A DNA stretch of 64,000 bases, from contig NZ_JAURXB010000114.1 in the NCBI RefSeq assembly GCF_030654605.1, forward strand, positions 21,290-85,289, in the 5' to 3' direction. The stretch is from Bradyrhizobium sp. Lineage in GTDB: Bacteria; Pseudomonadota; Alphaproteobacteria; Rhizobiales; Xanthobacteraceae. Each line of letters starts with the position of its first letter. Positions within the stretch are counted from its first letter, which is position 1. The translations under genes were made by a program, and so were the position numbers. Positions 1 through 9,422 of this stretch are shown here, piece by piece. The notes under the pieces are model-generated. The model saw nothing but the letters and a program-made list of their open reading frames with translations, did not search any database and was not told the origin of the DNA.

Positions 1-41
1 GGCGCCACGGCGCCCCGCTTCTCATACCAGCGAGGTTGATC

Positions 42-866
42 ATGAAACTCATCCATATGAGCGACATCCATCTCACCGCTCCCGGTGGCACCATCGGCGG
101 CCGCGACCCCCGCCATAACTTCGAGCGCGCGCTCGGGCACGTCCTGGCCGACCACAGCGACGCCGAGCTGATGGTGATCACCGGCGACCTCTCCGATTGG
201 GGCGACCGGGCGGACTATGAATGGCTGCGGAGCCGGCTGGATACCTTTCCGCTTCCGGTTCGTCTTTGCATCGGCAATCACGACAATCGCGCGGCGTTCC
301 TCAGCGTATTCCCCGAATACGCGGAGTCCGACGGTTTCGCGCAGGGCGTTCACGACACCGCCGCCGGCCGCTGCCTGTTTCTCGACACCACCGAGCCCCG
401 GACCCATGCCGGTCGCTATTGCGCGCCGCGGCAGGACTGGCTGGAGCAGCAGCTGTTCGAACATGACGGTCCGCATCTGCTGTTCATGCACCACAATCCG
501 ATGCCGACCCATCTCGGTCCGATGGACCGGATCCGGCTGTTGGACGATGCGGCATTCCGCCAGATCGTCGGCCGGCATCGCGACAAGATCCGGCATATCT
601 TCTTCGGCCACTGTCATCTGCCGCTCGGCGGCTCGGTCGCCGGCGTCCCCGCCACCTCGCTGCGCGGTACCAACCATGCCAGCTATCCGCTGTTTTCGGA
701 GAAGCTGATGCTGAGCGCGTCCGATCTGCCGGAGTCCTATGGCGTCGCATTCGTCGGCCCGGACTACGTCACCGTGCACATGGTGGAGTTCGGCTACCAG
801 GGCGCGATTCGGACCGAGGGCTCGCCGGATTTTGCCATGTGGGACCGGGAGACCATGCAGCGATGA
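42..866 (+). CDS. Metallophosphoesterase, class III cyclic-nucleotide phosphodiesterase type (CpdA-like)
   Basis: Calcineurin-like phosphoesterase of about 274 residues. All metal-binding motifs are visible in order: D-x-H in SDIH near the N-terminus, GDLSDWG, GNHDNR, an MHHNP histidine, and GHCHLP. This set is typical of the CpdA/Rv0805 group, which hydrolyses phosphodiesters with a di-metal centre; the true substrate cannot be read from sequence. No signal peptide, so cytoplasmic. An upstream in-frame TTG at 36 is possible, but the ATG at 42 follows a GAGG ribosome site at proper spacing. The next gene starts inside its stop codon (ATGA overlap), so the two are translationally coupled. It is clearly a paralogue of that neighbour. 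Confidence 0.88.
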   Translation: MKLIHMSDIHLTAPGGTIGGRDPRHNFERALGHVLADHSDAELMVITGDLSDWGDRADYEWLRSRLDTFPLPVRLCIGNHDNRAAFLSVFPEYAESDGFAQGVHDTAAGRCLFLDTTEPRTHAGRYCAPRQDWLEQQLFEHDGPHLLFMHHNPMPTHLGPMDRIRLLDDAAFRQIVGRHRDKIRHIFFGHCHLPLGGSVAGVPATSLRGTNHASYPLFSEKLMLSASDLPESYGVAFVGPDYVTVHMVEFGYQGAIRTEGSPDFAMWDRETMQR

Positions 867-1711
867 AATTCGTCATTCTCACCGACACCCATTTCGTGCC
901 GCGCGGCAAGAAGCTCTACGGGCTCGACCCGGCGGAGCGCCTCGCGGTCGCCGTCGAGAAGATCAACGCGACGCACGAGGACATCTCCTTCGTCATCGTA
1001 TCGGGCGATCTCGCCCATTGGGGCGAACGGGCGGCCTATGCCAGTCTCGCCGGCGTGCTGGCCGGACTCGACGCCCCCACCATTCTGATGATGGGGAACC
1101 ACGACAAACGCGATGCGTTCCGGAGCGAATTCGTCGGGGCCGACCGTGATGCCGACGGCTTCGTTCAGGGCGTGCACCTGTTCGATGCCGCGACCGTCGT
1201 CACGCTGGACACGCTGAACGAAGAGACGCCCGACCATGCCGGCGTCCTGTGCGAAGCGCGGCTGCATTTTCTGGAAGAAGCGCTCGGCTCCGCGCCGGCC
1301 GACCGGCCGCTATTGCTGTTCCAGCATCATCCGCCGTTCGACAGCGGCCTGCGCTACATGGACACCATCAAGCTCGCCAACGGCGAGGCCGAATGGGACA
1401 TCATCGCCCGCACGCGAAGACCCGATTACATGTTCATGGGCCATCTGCACCGCCCGATCGCCGGCACCTGGCGCGGCATACCGTTCCATATCCAGCGCGC
1501 GCTGACCCATCAGGTCGCCTTCGATTTCGAAACCGAGGGCCATATTCCGGGCACGCACGAGGCGCCGGACTATTCGCTGGCCACCGTGGGCGATGGAAAC
1601 ATCGTCATCCACCAATGCTCGTTTCTCTACGATGGCCCGGCCTTTTCGCTGCACGACCCGAAAGCCCAGAGCTCTCAATCGATCGGAGACCTCGTCAAGG
1701 TGATGGGGTAG
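863..1711 (+). CDS. Metallophosphoesterase, tandem paralogue of the preceding gene
   Basis: A second calcineurin-like phosphoesterase, 282 residues from the ATG overlapping the upstream stop. Motifs: TDTHF, GDLAHWGER, GNHDKR, FQHHPP and GHLHRP. The stretch from GDL to QGV(H) aligns almost without gaps with the upstream protein, so the pair arose by tandem duplication and then diverged. A GTG 24 nt further upstream would add eight residues, but it lies in the upstream gene and the ATGA junction is the more natural start. Predicted cytoplasmic phosphodiesterase; substrate unknown. It ends four bases before the stop of the convergent chemoreceptor gene, with no obvious terminator between. Confidence 0.87.
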   Translation: MKFVILTDTHFVPRGKKLYGLDPAERLAVAVEKINATHEDISFVIVSGDLAHWGERAAYASLAGVLAGLDAPTILMMGNHDKRDAFRSEFVGADRDADGFVQGVHLFDAATVVTLDTLNEETPDHAGVLCEARLHFLEEALGSAPADRPLLLFQHHPPFDSGLRYMDTIKLANGEAEWDIIARTRRPDYMFMGHLHRPIAGTWRGIPFHIQRALTHQVAFDFETEGHIPGTHEAPDYSLATVGDGNIVIHQCSFLYDGPAFSLHDPKAQSSQSIGDLVKVMG

Positions 1712-1714
1712 AGG

Positions 1715-3685
1715 TCAGGCGGCCCTGACCGAGTTGAGAAATTTTCCGACTTCGAGCTTGAGCCGGTTGCTTTCGCTCGACAGCGATTTTGCCGCGGAAT
1801 GAACCTGCGCGGACGCCGAACCGGTCTCGGTCGCGCCATGCTGCACTTCGGCAATGTTCGAGGAAACCTGCTGCGTGCCCTCTGCGGCGTGCTGGATGTT
1901 GCGCGATATTTCCTGCGTCGCGGCGCCCTGCTCTTCCACCGAGGAGGCGATGGTCGAGGAGATCTCCGACATGCGGCCGATGGTGTTGCCGATCTCCTTG
2001 ATGGCCCCCACCGAATCCTGGGTGGCGGCCTGAATGCCCGATATCTGCTGGCTGATTTCGCCGGTCGCTTTCGCCGTCTGTTCGGCGAGCGCCTTCACTT
2101 CCGACGCCACCACGGCAAAGCCGCGACCGGCCTCGCCGGCGCGCGCCGCTTCGATGGTCGCGTTCAGCGCCAGCAGATTGGTCTGTCCGGCGATGGTATT
2201 GATCAATTCGACCACGTCGCCGATGCGACTGGCGGCCAGCGACAGCGCGCTGACGCGGTTGTTGGTCTCCTGCGCCTGGTCGACCGCCTCGCTGGCGACC
2301 CGGGATGATTCCTGGACCTGCCGGCTGATCTCGTTCACCGACGCGGTCAGTTCCTCGCTGGCCGCGGAAACCGATTGCACATTGGTGGATGCCTCTTCGG
2401 AAGCCGCGGCAACCACGGTGGCAAGATTTTGCGATCGCTCGGCGGCCTTCGTCAGCGTATCGGCGGAGGCCTCGAGTTCGGTCGCCGCCGAAGACACGGT
2501 CTCGACGATCTCGCCCACCGCCCCCTCGAAAGCGTCGGCAAGCTCCTGCATGTCGGCCTTGCGCTGTTCCAGCTGCCGTTGCTCCGTCTCGCGCTGTTCG
2601 GCGCGCAGCCGCTCCGCTTCGGTCATGCTGTTCTTGAACACTTCGACCGCGCCGGCCATTTCGCCGATCTCGTCCCGGCGGCCGAGGCCCGGGATCGCGA
2701 TCCTGAGGTCGCCCGTCGCAAGCCGGGTCATCGCCGAGACCATCGAAGCGATCGCCCCAGAGATCGACCGTCCGATCAATAGCGAAAGTCCCATCACCAG
2801 GACGACCGCCAGGGCGAACGCGATCATCATCCACGTGCCGACCGAGCTGCGCGTCGCCGCCTCATGGGCTTCAGCCCCAGTGTACGCCTGCTCGACACTT
2901 TTCTCGACCTCGACGATCACAGGCTCGATGTCGCGAAACGTCTGCGACATCGCAGCGCCAAGGCTCGCAACTTCCAGCGCGCCGGTGGCCCAGGCAGAGA
3001 AATCCGCCTGATATTTTTCCAGCTTCCCGGCGATGTCCGACTTCAGCGCCGGTTGTATTCCGGTCCCTGCCAGCGACTTCGAGAAATTCGCCGCGGTCTT
3101 TTTCAGTTCACCGACATACTTCTCGTTGCGCCGCAGCATGAAATCTTTCTCATGCCGCCGCATCATCAGCATCAAGCTGGTCAGTCGCGGATCGTCGATT
3201 TCCTTGAGCCTGGCTTCTATGTCGTGAACCGCACCGCGCAGCGAACCGGTCAGGCCGAGCTTCTCGTTCAGGCCAAGCCTGATCTCGGCTTGCGCCAAAC
3301 CTGCAAAGTTCTTCACGTAATTTGCGAAGCCGCGCTGCGCGATCTCGACCTTCCCAAGGATGGCGTTGAAGTCGCCGGATCGCATCATGGATTTCAGTTT
3401 GTCGATGTCGCGGTGTATTCCGGCAGACAATTCCGAATGATGCTTCAGGTAGGACTCGTTGCGACGGAGCTGAAAATCCTTCTCGGCCCTGCGCGCCTCC
3501 AGCATCTTGATCGAAATCTGCTTGTTCAGGCTGGAGATGGCGCGGCCTTCGCTTGCGACAATCCGCGACGCATCCTGCAACCCGTTTCCAATCTGGTAGA
3601 TCGCCCCGAATGCGAGAAGCCCGATCAACCCGACGATGCCTATCGCCATGATCCTGTGTGTGAGACGAACGGAAAAGCCGCTCAT
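1715..3685 (-). CDS. Methyl-accepting chemotaxis protein with HBM-type sensor domain
   Basis: Transmembrane chemoreceptor of 656 residues. Order: first membrane helix at about 10-30; a helical periplasmic sensor region with two matching stretches, [13 protein letters not shown] near 65 and [14 protein letters not shown] near 175, the hallmark of helical bimodular (HBM) sensors such as McpS; a second membrane helix near 285-305; HAMP; and a long signalling coiled coil whose hairpin tip reads [19 protein letters not shown] sensors commonly bind small organic acids, but the ligand here is unknown. The chosen ATG has AGGAAAC six bases upstream; an in-frame start 23 codons earlier lacks such a site. 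No che genes are adjacent, so it is a dispersed receptor. Confidence 0.92.
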   Translation of the reverse strand: MSGFSVRLTHRIMAIGIVGLIGLLAFGAIYQIGNGLQDASRIVASEGRAISSLNKQISIKMLEARRAEKDFQLRRNESYLKHHSELSAGIHRDIDKLKSMMRSGDFNAILGKVEIAQRGFANYVKNFAGLAQAEIRLGLNEKLGLTGSLRGAVHDIEARLKEIDDPRLTSLMLMMRRHEKDFMLRRNEKYVGELKKTAANFSKSLAGTGIQPALKSDIAGKLEKYQADFSAWATGALEVASLGAAMSQTFRDIEPVIVEVEKSVEQAYTGAEAHEAATRSSVGTWMMIAFALAVVLVMGLSLLIGRSISGAIASMVSAMTRLATGDLRIAIPGLGRRDEIGEMAGAVEVFKNSMTEAERLRAEQRETEQRQLEQRKADMQELADAFEGAVGEIVETVSSAATELEASADTLTKAAERSQNLATVVAAASEEASTNVQSVSAASEELTASVNEISRQVQESSRVASEAVDQAQETNNRVSALSLAASRIGDVVELINTIAGQTNLLALNATIEAARAGEAGRGFAVVASEVKALAEQTAKATGEISQQISGIQAATQDSVGAIKEIGNTIGRMSEISSTIASSVEEQGAATQEISRNIQHAAEGTQQVSSNIAEVQHGATETGSASAQVHSAAKSLSSESNRLKLEVGKFLNSVRAA

Positions 3686-4147
3686 GATTGTTTCCTGGTC
3701 ATTTTGGGATTCGTAGGATCTATGCCGAACCGACAGTGCACATTTATTCGGCAATTCTAATCGATCAGATTTTACGCTTCGCTAACGCTGACGAGTGGGC
3801 GGCCCGCAACGGACCGTAGAAGTACGGAAATCAGCGTTTGAATTGAGCGCTGAAATTGCACTGAACATTGATGCAACCGACGACACAAGGCGCGGCGCTA
3901 GTTGAAGCGACAGCGCGAATCGAGCGCGGGCCCAGAGACGAATTGACACCGAGCGTTGCGCAGAACGTGGTGATGCACGTAGGCGGACCCATCGAAAAGG
4001 TTGGCTCGCCGCCACCGGCGTATGGTCGCGGCCGCCGTCGTCCTTATCGTTGGCGTAGCTCCCTCATAAACACGGGCGCATTTCAGACGTGCGTCGAAGT
4101 TCTCCGCGACCATTGCGGGCCGGATCGGCCCAATCTAGGGTCATGTC
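3686..4147. other. Intergenic region between divergent chemoreceptor and methyltransferase genes
   Basis: 462 bases without a convincing gene. Open frames here have codon composition unlike neighbouring genes and no family signature. It must hold the promoters of both divergent genes. A short GGGCCG/CGGCCC hairpin lies just upstream of the methyltransferase start. I see no recognisable operator. Confidence 0.5.
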
Positions 4148-5377
4148 ATGGAAGACACAGTTACAGAGGCGGTCAGGAAGCAGTACGAGGCGTACAGCTA
4201 TCCGCCGCCAATCGAGGACGCCGAGAAATTCCTGAAGCAATGGGGACCGCTGACATGTGACCCCAGATTTGCCGGCATTCAGTTGTGGCCAGAGGGCCGG
4301 CCCCGGCAAGACCTGCGCATCTTGTGCGCCGGTTGCGGCTCTTCCCAGGCGGCTCTGATCGCCCTTAACAACCCGGATTGTTCTGTCGTCGGTATCGATC
4401 TTTCCGAGGCCAGCCTCGCTCAGTCCAACCGTCTTCGCGAGCGACACAGCCTCGGCAACCTTGAACTTCGGCAGATGAGCCTGCTCGATGTCGGCCAGTT
4501 GAACCGCTCCTTCGACCTGATCGTTTCCACCGGCGTTCTTCATCACCTTCCCGATCCGGATGCCGGACTGAAGGCACTCGCGGATGTACTCGATGTCAGG
4601 GGCAGCATGGCCATCATGCTGTACGGGACGGCCGGGCGCGCCGGCGTCTATCTGGTGCAGGATATCCTGCGGCGGCTTGGCGCCGGTCCGAATGCCGAGG
4701 GCGTCAGGATTGCGCGCGAGCTTCTGAAGGCTGTCCCCTCGTACCACTATTTGGTCTCGACCAACGGCAAGCTGCCCAACGACCTGACCGACGATGTCGG
4801 CGACGCGGGGCTGGTGGACATGCTGCTTCACCCGCAGGATCGCGCCTACTCGGTGCCGGAGATCATGGCGTTTGTCGAAACGGCCGGGCTGATCTTCTCC
4901 GGCTGGAACGACAACGCGCTGTACTGCGCCGATCGCTATCTCAGCGGAGAGATGCTGGAAAGAATTCTGGCGCTGCCGGCCGCCGAACAGTGGGCGGTGA
5001 TGGATAATCTGGCCGTGCTGACGTCAAGGCACGATTTTTTCGTCAGGAAGCCCGAGAGCGCGCGCTTCCTCATCCGTTTCGATACCGACGATTTTCTGGC
5101 GTATGTCCCGCTGGTTCGCGCCGGCACCAGGCTTGCCGGCGTCGCCAACGCATTGATCCTGACGCGCGCTGCGTCGCACGGCGAAGTCGTTACCCCGATA
5201 TCGAGATCGGAAGCCTTGCTGCTGGAGCGCGCAGACGCAAACAAGAGCATCTCGGAAATTCTGTCCGACGCCGTGTTCGTGCCGTTCGAGCCCGAACAAC
5301 GGACGAAATTCGCGCGCGCCGTCTGCGAGCGCATGTGGCGGTCGGGGCATCTGCTGTTCGGCAGACGCAACGCCTAG
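4148..5377 (+). CDS. Class I SAM-dependent methyltransferase with C-terminal regulatory-type region
   Basis: 409 residues. The N-terminal half has a Rossmann methyltransferase core: motif I CAGCGSSQAALIA at about 60-72, acidic motif II VVGIDLS near 82, and motif IV/post-IV DLIVSTGVLHHLPDP near 122-136, all expected for SAM binding. The second half (about 230-409) matches the general pattern of methyltransferase regulatory domains, ending in a compact helical region, and carries no second catalytic motif. The substrate is not evident. The gene stands alone, is convergent with a LuxR-type regulator, and has no biosynthetic neighbours. The start is the ATG directly after the divergent promoter region. 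Confidence 0.8.
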   Translation: MEDTVTEAVRKQYEAYSYPPPIEDAEKFLKQWGPLTCDPRFAGIQLWPEGRPRQDLRILCAGCGSSQAALIALNNPDCSVVGIDLSEASLAQSNRLRERHSLGNLELRQMSLLDVGQLNRSFDLIVSTGVLHHLPDPDAGLKALADVLDVRGSMAIMLYGTAGRAGVYLVQDILRRLGAGPNAEGVRIARELLKAVPSYHYLVSTNGKLPNDLTDDVGDAGLVDMLLHPQDRAYSVPEIMAFVETAGLIFSGWNDNALYCADRYLSGEMLERILALPAAEQWAVMDNLAVLTSRHDFFVRKPESARFLIRFDTDDFLAYVPLVRAGTRLAGVANALILTRAASHGEVVTPISRSEALLLERADANKSISEILSDAVFVPFEPEQRTKFARAVCERMWRSGHLLFGRRNA

Positions 5378-5391
5378 CCCGAGCCCGGAAA

Positions 5392-5415
5392 ACCGGACGG
5401 CGCGAAAGCGCCGGT
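5392..5415. terminator. Possible bidirectional hairpin between convergent genes
   Basis: GC-rich stem-loop between the methyltransferase and LuxR-type gene 3' ends: ACCGG ... CCGGT around an inner GGCGC-GAAA-GCGCC. There is no strong T-run on either side, so termination is inferred from position only. Confidence 0.4.
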
Positions 5416-5447
5416 CGGAGCAGGCTTTCGACGCGCCGAATCCGAGG

Positions 5448-6542
5448 CTAATTCCTCGCTGTGCTGCGATCAAGCGTGACATTGGCAAGCAGCGACACCA
5501 CTTCGGCCTGGCGGGCGCATCCGGTTTTTTCCAGCACCTGACGCAGTTGCGAGCGGACCGTGGAGATGGCCACTCCGCCGCTGACGGCAATCTCCTCCAG
5601 CGTCTCGCCGACGGCAAGCCCGCGCGCCACCCGGGCCTCCGACACGGTCAGGTCGAACAGCGACCGCATCAGTTCAACCGGCGGCGCTGCCGGGGCCGAC
5701 ACCGGCGTCACCACCAGCAGCGCGTAGCTGCCGGCAAAGATGTCGTGGGCGGAGCGCCGGATCGGAATGAGATGAACCACCAGGACCGCTCGGTCGTCGG
5801 CGTCACGTAGCGGAAACGAGCGCACGGACAATTCGGCATGGGTATCGAGCGCCACAAGTGCTGCCCGCAACAGCTCGTTGGCGCGGCTATCCGCCAGCGC
5901 GATGCGGTTTTGCGCACGCCACTGCAAATGGTCGGGCAAATCTTCGATCAGGGGATTGGCTTCGATCACCGTGCCGTCCTGGCCGAGCAGCAGTGCCGGC
6001 AATCCCATCGCCGTGAGCGCCTCCTTGGCGCCCCTGGCGCGCTGCAACCCCAGCCGCGCCGCCACGAAGGCGCTGCGCGCCAGATGGGAACGGAGTTCGT
6101 TCAGCAGCTCGACCCGTTCCTTTTCGATCGGTCCACGGCTGTGATCGCGCTCGATGCTGAAGACGATATGATCGCCGGTGGGCAATTGCAGACCGGTACC
6201 GGCCGACCAGCCGAGCCCGTGCGGGCGAAAGAAGTCCCGATAGATCGGATTGCTGTCGAGCTGTTCCTGCGTCCAGAAATCATGTTCGACGAAGAATCCC
6301 GGCAGCGTCCGTCCAAACAGGCAGATCCGGCGCGGGCAACGCGAAAACCAGCCGTCCTCGACATAGGACCGAAAGATATCATTCAGGTTCGCGGACGCGG
6401 TCCATTTCAGGACCCGATCGCGGGCCGAGAACAACAGCCCGCCGCGCGAACCGGTCAGTTGGGCCAGTTCGTCGAGGACGCCCGGCCAGAGTTCCGGCAC
6501 GAAGGAGCTTTCGTAGATGCGGTCAATCAATTCAGTCTTCAC
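5448..6542 (-). CDS. LuxR-family helix-turn-helix transcriptional regulator
   Basis: About 364 residues. The C-terminal 60 residues form a LuxR/GerE-type HTH (FDLTVSEARVARGLAVG ... AISTVRSQLRQVLEKTG). The N-terminal 250 residues have no receiver-domain aspartate signature and look like a PAS/GAF-type sensing region, as in many Bradyrhizobium LuxR solos. The start is taken as the GTG preceded by GGGA; a TTG seven codons upstream has no ribosome site. No luxI-like gene is nearby. It is convergent with a methyltransferase and shares its orientation with tenA. Confidence 0.8.
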   Translation of the reverse strand: MKTELIDRIYESSFVPELWPGVLDELAQLTGSRGGLLFSARDRVLKWTASANLNDIFRSYVEDGWFSRCPRRICLFGRTLPGFFVEHDFWTQEQLDSNPIYRDFFRPHGLGWSAGTGLQLPTGDHIVFSIERDHSRGPIEKERVELLNELRSHLARSAFVAARLGLQRARGAKEALTAMGLPALLLGQDGTVIEANPLIEDLPDHLQWRAQNRIALADSRANELLRAALVALDTHAELSVRSFPLRDADDRAVLVVHLIPIRRSAHDIFAGSYALLVVTPVSAPAAPPVELMRSLFDLTVSEARVARGLAVGETLEEIAVSGGVAISTVRSQLRQVLEKTGCARQAEVVSLLANVTLDRSTARN

Positions 6543-6626
6543 GGAGATCCCATCAGGAAGCAATTGCAGTCAATCAGCAGCGACCAATTCGACGGTCCCG
6601 CTGCGGCGCTTTTAGCCATCATGCCG

Positions 6627-7307
6627 TTAATCCGCCACCCCGCCAAGCCGTTGTCGCCAGCCCATCTCCCAGAACTCGGCTTCGAGCCGGGTGGCCTCCT
6701 TGAAAATCGCGACCAGATCCTGCTCCCGGGCCGGCGTGGCGTAGAGATCGGCGAGGCCATCCAGCTGCGTCAGCGCTCTTGCCGCGACCTCCTGGTAGGG
6801 TGCACCGGCATATTCCGATATCCAGACGCTGTAGGGATTGGTGGCGGCGAGCGCGCCGGGGTGCGCGGCAAGCCGGGTCGCGATGTCAGCGTAGCCGATC
6901 ACGCAGGGCGCCAGCGCCACCTTGAGCGCCAGCAGATCGCCGCGCATGCCCGCGTCGAGCACGTAGCGCGTATAGGCCAGCATCTCGACCGCCGGAGGGG
7001 CGCGTTCGAGATCATCGGCAGACAGCCCCCACCCCGCGCAGAGTTTTACGTGCAGGTTCATCTCGATGTCGATGATGGCCGACAGGCCGGCTGCGGCTTC
7101 ACGCATGTCGGCAAGCCTGGGCGACTTGTAGACGGCGAGCGCATAGGCGCGGGAAAACTCGATCAGGAACAGATAGTCCTGGACGAGGTAGTAGCGGAAC
7201 GCCGGCTCGGCGAGCGAGCCGTCCGCCAGCGCGTTGGTGAAGGGGTGCTCGGTGTAGGCCCGCCACTCGGCGGATGCTGCGCTCTTTAGTCGCTCGAAGA
7301 AACTCAT
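6627..7307 (-). CDS. tenA: Thiaminase II / aminopyrimidine aminohydrolase
   Basis: 226 residues, the usual TenA length. The nucleophilic cysteine is present as Cys134 in ALAPCVIGYAD (Cys135 in the Bacillus enzyme). The HPF, YLVQDYLFL and DIEMNLH stretches and the NPYSVWISEY region also match the all-helical TenA/PQQC fold. TenA hydrolyses aminomethyl-pyrimidine breakdown products of thiamine so the HMP moiety can be salvaged. No other thi gene is adjacent, and the 105-base divergent upstream gap is too short to hold a TPP riboswitch plus promoter. Confidence 0.92.
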   Translation of the reverse strand: MSFFERLKSAASAEWRAYTEHPFTNALADGSLAEPAFRYYLVQDYLFLIEFSRAYALAVYKSPRLADMREAAAGLSAIIDIEMNLHVKLCAGWGLSADDLERAPPAVEMLAYTRYVLDAGMRGDLLALKVALAPCVIGYADIATRLAAHPGALAATNPYSVWISEYAGAPYQEVAARALTQLDGLADLYATPAREQDLVAIFKEATRLEAEFWEMGWRQRLGGVAD

Positions 7308-7412
7308 GATCTCTCGCAGGGTTGGGCTCTCGACGAGTGTGCTGGGCGCGCTACCGGGTTATAGCTCAGGTGGATCGGCGGGGAAGCTGCGAATGACGAA
7401 CGGGAACTGTTG

Positions 7413-8414
7413 ATGAGCATCGGACTGATCGCCCTGCTCGACGATATCGCTGCGATCGCAAAGGTCGCGGCGGCTTCCCTTGACGATGTGGCGAGCCAGG
7501 CCGTCAAGGCCGGGGCAAAGGCGGCGGGTGTCGTCATCGACGATACCGCGGTCACACCGGGCTACGTGATCGGGTTTACCGCCAGGCGCGAACTGCCGAT
7601 CGTGGGCAAGATCGCGGCGGGATCGCTGCGCAACAAGCTCCTGATCCTGCTTCCCGCCGCTCTGGCCCTGAGCTATTTCCTGCCTTCGGCGATCACGCCG
7701 CTGCTGATGTTTGGCGGCGCCTATCTCTGCTACGAAGGGGTGGAAAAACTGCTCGAAGCCTTCCTGCCCCATCATGCCCAGCAGCACGAAGCCCAGCTCG
7801 GCACGGTGGCGTTGAATGCGCAGACCCTGGAAGACGAAAAGGTCGCAAGCGCCATCAAGACCGACTTCATCCTCTCGGCGGAGATCATGGCGATCACGCT
7901 GGCGGCACTTCCCGTTGGCAGCCTCCTGACGCAGTCGCTGGTGCTGGCGCTGGTCGGGATCGGGATCACCGTCGCTGTGTACGGCGTGGTCGCCCTGATC
8001 GTGAAGGCCGACGATGTCGGCTTGGCGCTGGCAAAAAACGATGGCGCCTCGCCGTTCGGCGGCATCGGCCGGGCGCTCGGACGCGGCCTCGTTCGCGGCA
8101 TGCCCGCCTTCCTGACCGTGCTCGGCGCCGTCGGCACCGCTGCGATGATCTGGGTCGGCGGCGGCATCGTGCTGCATGGCCTGGAGATCTATGGCCCACC
8201 TTCGATCGGACACGCCGTCCACGCCGCCACGGAAGCGGCGGCTCATGCACTCCCGGCGGCCGCCGGCCTGCTCGAATGGATCGCCCATGCGGCGATATCG
8301 GGGGTCATCGGCCTGTTGATCGGAGCGGCCTGCATCCCGGTCATTGGATTTGTCGTGGCACCCGCATGGAAGCGGTTGAAGGGATGGTTGCCGCGCCGAG
8401 TCAGCGAGAAGTGA
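7413..8414 (+). CDS. DUF808 family integral membrane protein (YedI-like)
   Basis: 333 residues with the conserved N-terminal DDIAAIAKVAA...DDVASQAVKAG...AGVVIDDTAV signature of the DUF808/YedI family, then about six hydrophobic helices. These include ILLPAALALSYFLP near 75, a long segment at about 170-195 (AALPVGSLLTQSLVLALVG) and two glycine-rich C-terminal helices. Located in the inner membrane; the family's function is not established. TTG-ATG start codons are tandem and the ATG is preferred. Divergent from tenA with a short shared promoter region. Confidence 0.87.
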   Translation: MSIGLIALLDDIAAIAKVAAASLDDVASQAVKAGAKAAGVVIDDTAVTPGYVIGFTARRELPIVGKIAAGSLRNKLLILLPAALALSYFLPSAITPLLMFGGAYLCYEGVEKLLEAFLPHHAQQHEAQLGTVALNAQTLEDEKVASAIKTDFILSAEIMAITLAALPVGSLLTQSLVLALVGIGITVAVYGVVALIVKADDVGLALAKNDGASPFGGIGRALGRGLVRGMPAFLTVLGAVGTAAMIWVGGGIVLHGLEIYGPPSIGHAVHAATEAAAHALPAAAGLLEWIAHAAISGVIGLLIGAACIPVIGFVVAPAWKRLKGWLPRRVSEK

Positions 8415-8460
8415 AATCCGGCTCTCATCAAGGCGCCGGCAACGCAAGGCGGCAAATCCT

Positions 8461-8718
8461 TCAGCCCTGCCCGTCCTCCAGGCCGTACTCGCGATAGATC
8501 GTCAGGGGATCGCGGTCGGGAAACAGCCGGCATTTGGCCTGCGCGAGATGCACGGTGACGGTACCTTGCTGGCAGCCGGCGATCAGGAGCTTTTTGATAT
8601 CCTCCATGTGAGGCCGTGGCTGGCTTGCCGGCGGCAGCTGCTCCAGCGCAACCAGCGCGGTGGCGAGCGCTTCCGTGAGCACCCACTCGTCGTGGCCGGT
8701 AATTCCCTTTTTCGGCAT
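8461..8718 (-). CDS. Small hypothetical protein
   Basis: 85 residues beginning MPKKGITGHDEW. The ATG has GAGG nine bases upstream, whereas a GTG ten codons earlier lacks a site. Soluble and helical, with a short cysteine-containing stretch (AGCQQGTVTVHLAQAKCRL) and no signal peptide. I do not recognise a characterised family. It lies between DUF808 and a secreted Ala/Pro-rich protein. Confidence 0.6.
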   Translation of the reverse strand: MPKKGITGHDEWVLTEALATALVALEQLPPASQPRPHMEDIKKLLIAGCQQGTVTVHLAQAKCRLFPDRDPLTIYREYGLEDGQG

Positions 8719-8807
8719 TTGGACAGCCTCATTCCAGGGTGCAGCCACCCATCAGCCCGATCCGCAACATCCTGACGACGAGCAGGCTCGTGCCCTGAAC
8801 GCGCGGG

Positions 8808-9194
8808 CTAGCGCTTATCGAACGGAATTAGATGGTGGTACTCCTTCGGCACCGAGCTGCGATAGCGCGCGGGCACCGTGCCGCTGTCGATCGATTTGTC
8901 GATCTCCTGCTGCCGGGTCATCTTTTTCGGGGCATTCTTTTTCGCCGGCTTCGCGGGTTCGGTTGTCGTCGTTTCCGTCTTCGCGGCTGGCGCCGCGGCG
9001 GCAGCTGCGGCTGGCGGCTGTGCCGCTGTTGTGGCTGGCGGGGTGGTCGCTGCCGGCGGCGTGGCCGCTGTCGCGGCCGGCGCCGCGCCGGTGTTCGGCG
9101 TGGACTGGGCCAGCACCAAGCCGGCCGGCAAGGCCACCAGCGCCATCGTCGCTGAAATCAACGATAGCCTCTGCATCAGAGAAAATCCTTGCAT
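8808..9194 (-). CDS. Secreted Ala/Pro/Thr-rich small protein
   Basis: 128 residues. A signal peptide (LISATMALVALPAGLVLAQS) with a clear A-x-A-like cut is followed by a low-complexity Ala/Pro/Thr stretch, a Lys-rich segment (KPAKKNAPKKM) and a conserved-looking C-terminus (RQQEIDKSIDSGTVPARYRS...YHHLIPFDKR). The low-complexity part probably spans the envelope and the C-terminal 45 residues are the folded piece. The start is placed at the ATG with GGAGG seven bases upstream. Function unknown. Confidence 0.65.
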   Translation of the reverse strand: MQGFSLMQRLSLISATMALVALPAGLVLAQSTPNTGAAPAATAATPPAATTPPATTAAQPPAAAAAAAPAAKTETTTTEPAKPAKKNAPKKMTRQQEIDKSIDSGTVPARYRSSVPKEYHHLIPFDKR

Positions 9195-9422
9195 GAAAAC
9201 CTCCAGAGTTGACCCGACCCGCAATGCGGTCAGCGTAGTCCCGTGGCGTTGACCCATGCAACCCGCCTTCAGTGGCCTTTTTGCGGCCCGACGCCCTCGC
9301 AAACCGCTGTCGCAAACCTCGGCCCGACCTGTTGATAACCCGGTCGCGCGGGCACCCCCGGCGTGACAGACAGTGGCGACGTGTTATCGACGGGACGCCT
9401 TGCTCTGGACGGATCAAACACC

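Noticed and set aside
3868..4260. Open frames in the chemoreceptor/methyltransferase gap
   Set aside because: No ribosome site, no family pattern, and overlap with the methyltransferase start.
7308..7412. TPP riboswitch upstream of tenA
   Set aside because: The divergent gap is about 105 bases, with no THI-box-like CUGAGA or ACCUGAU sequence seen.
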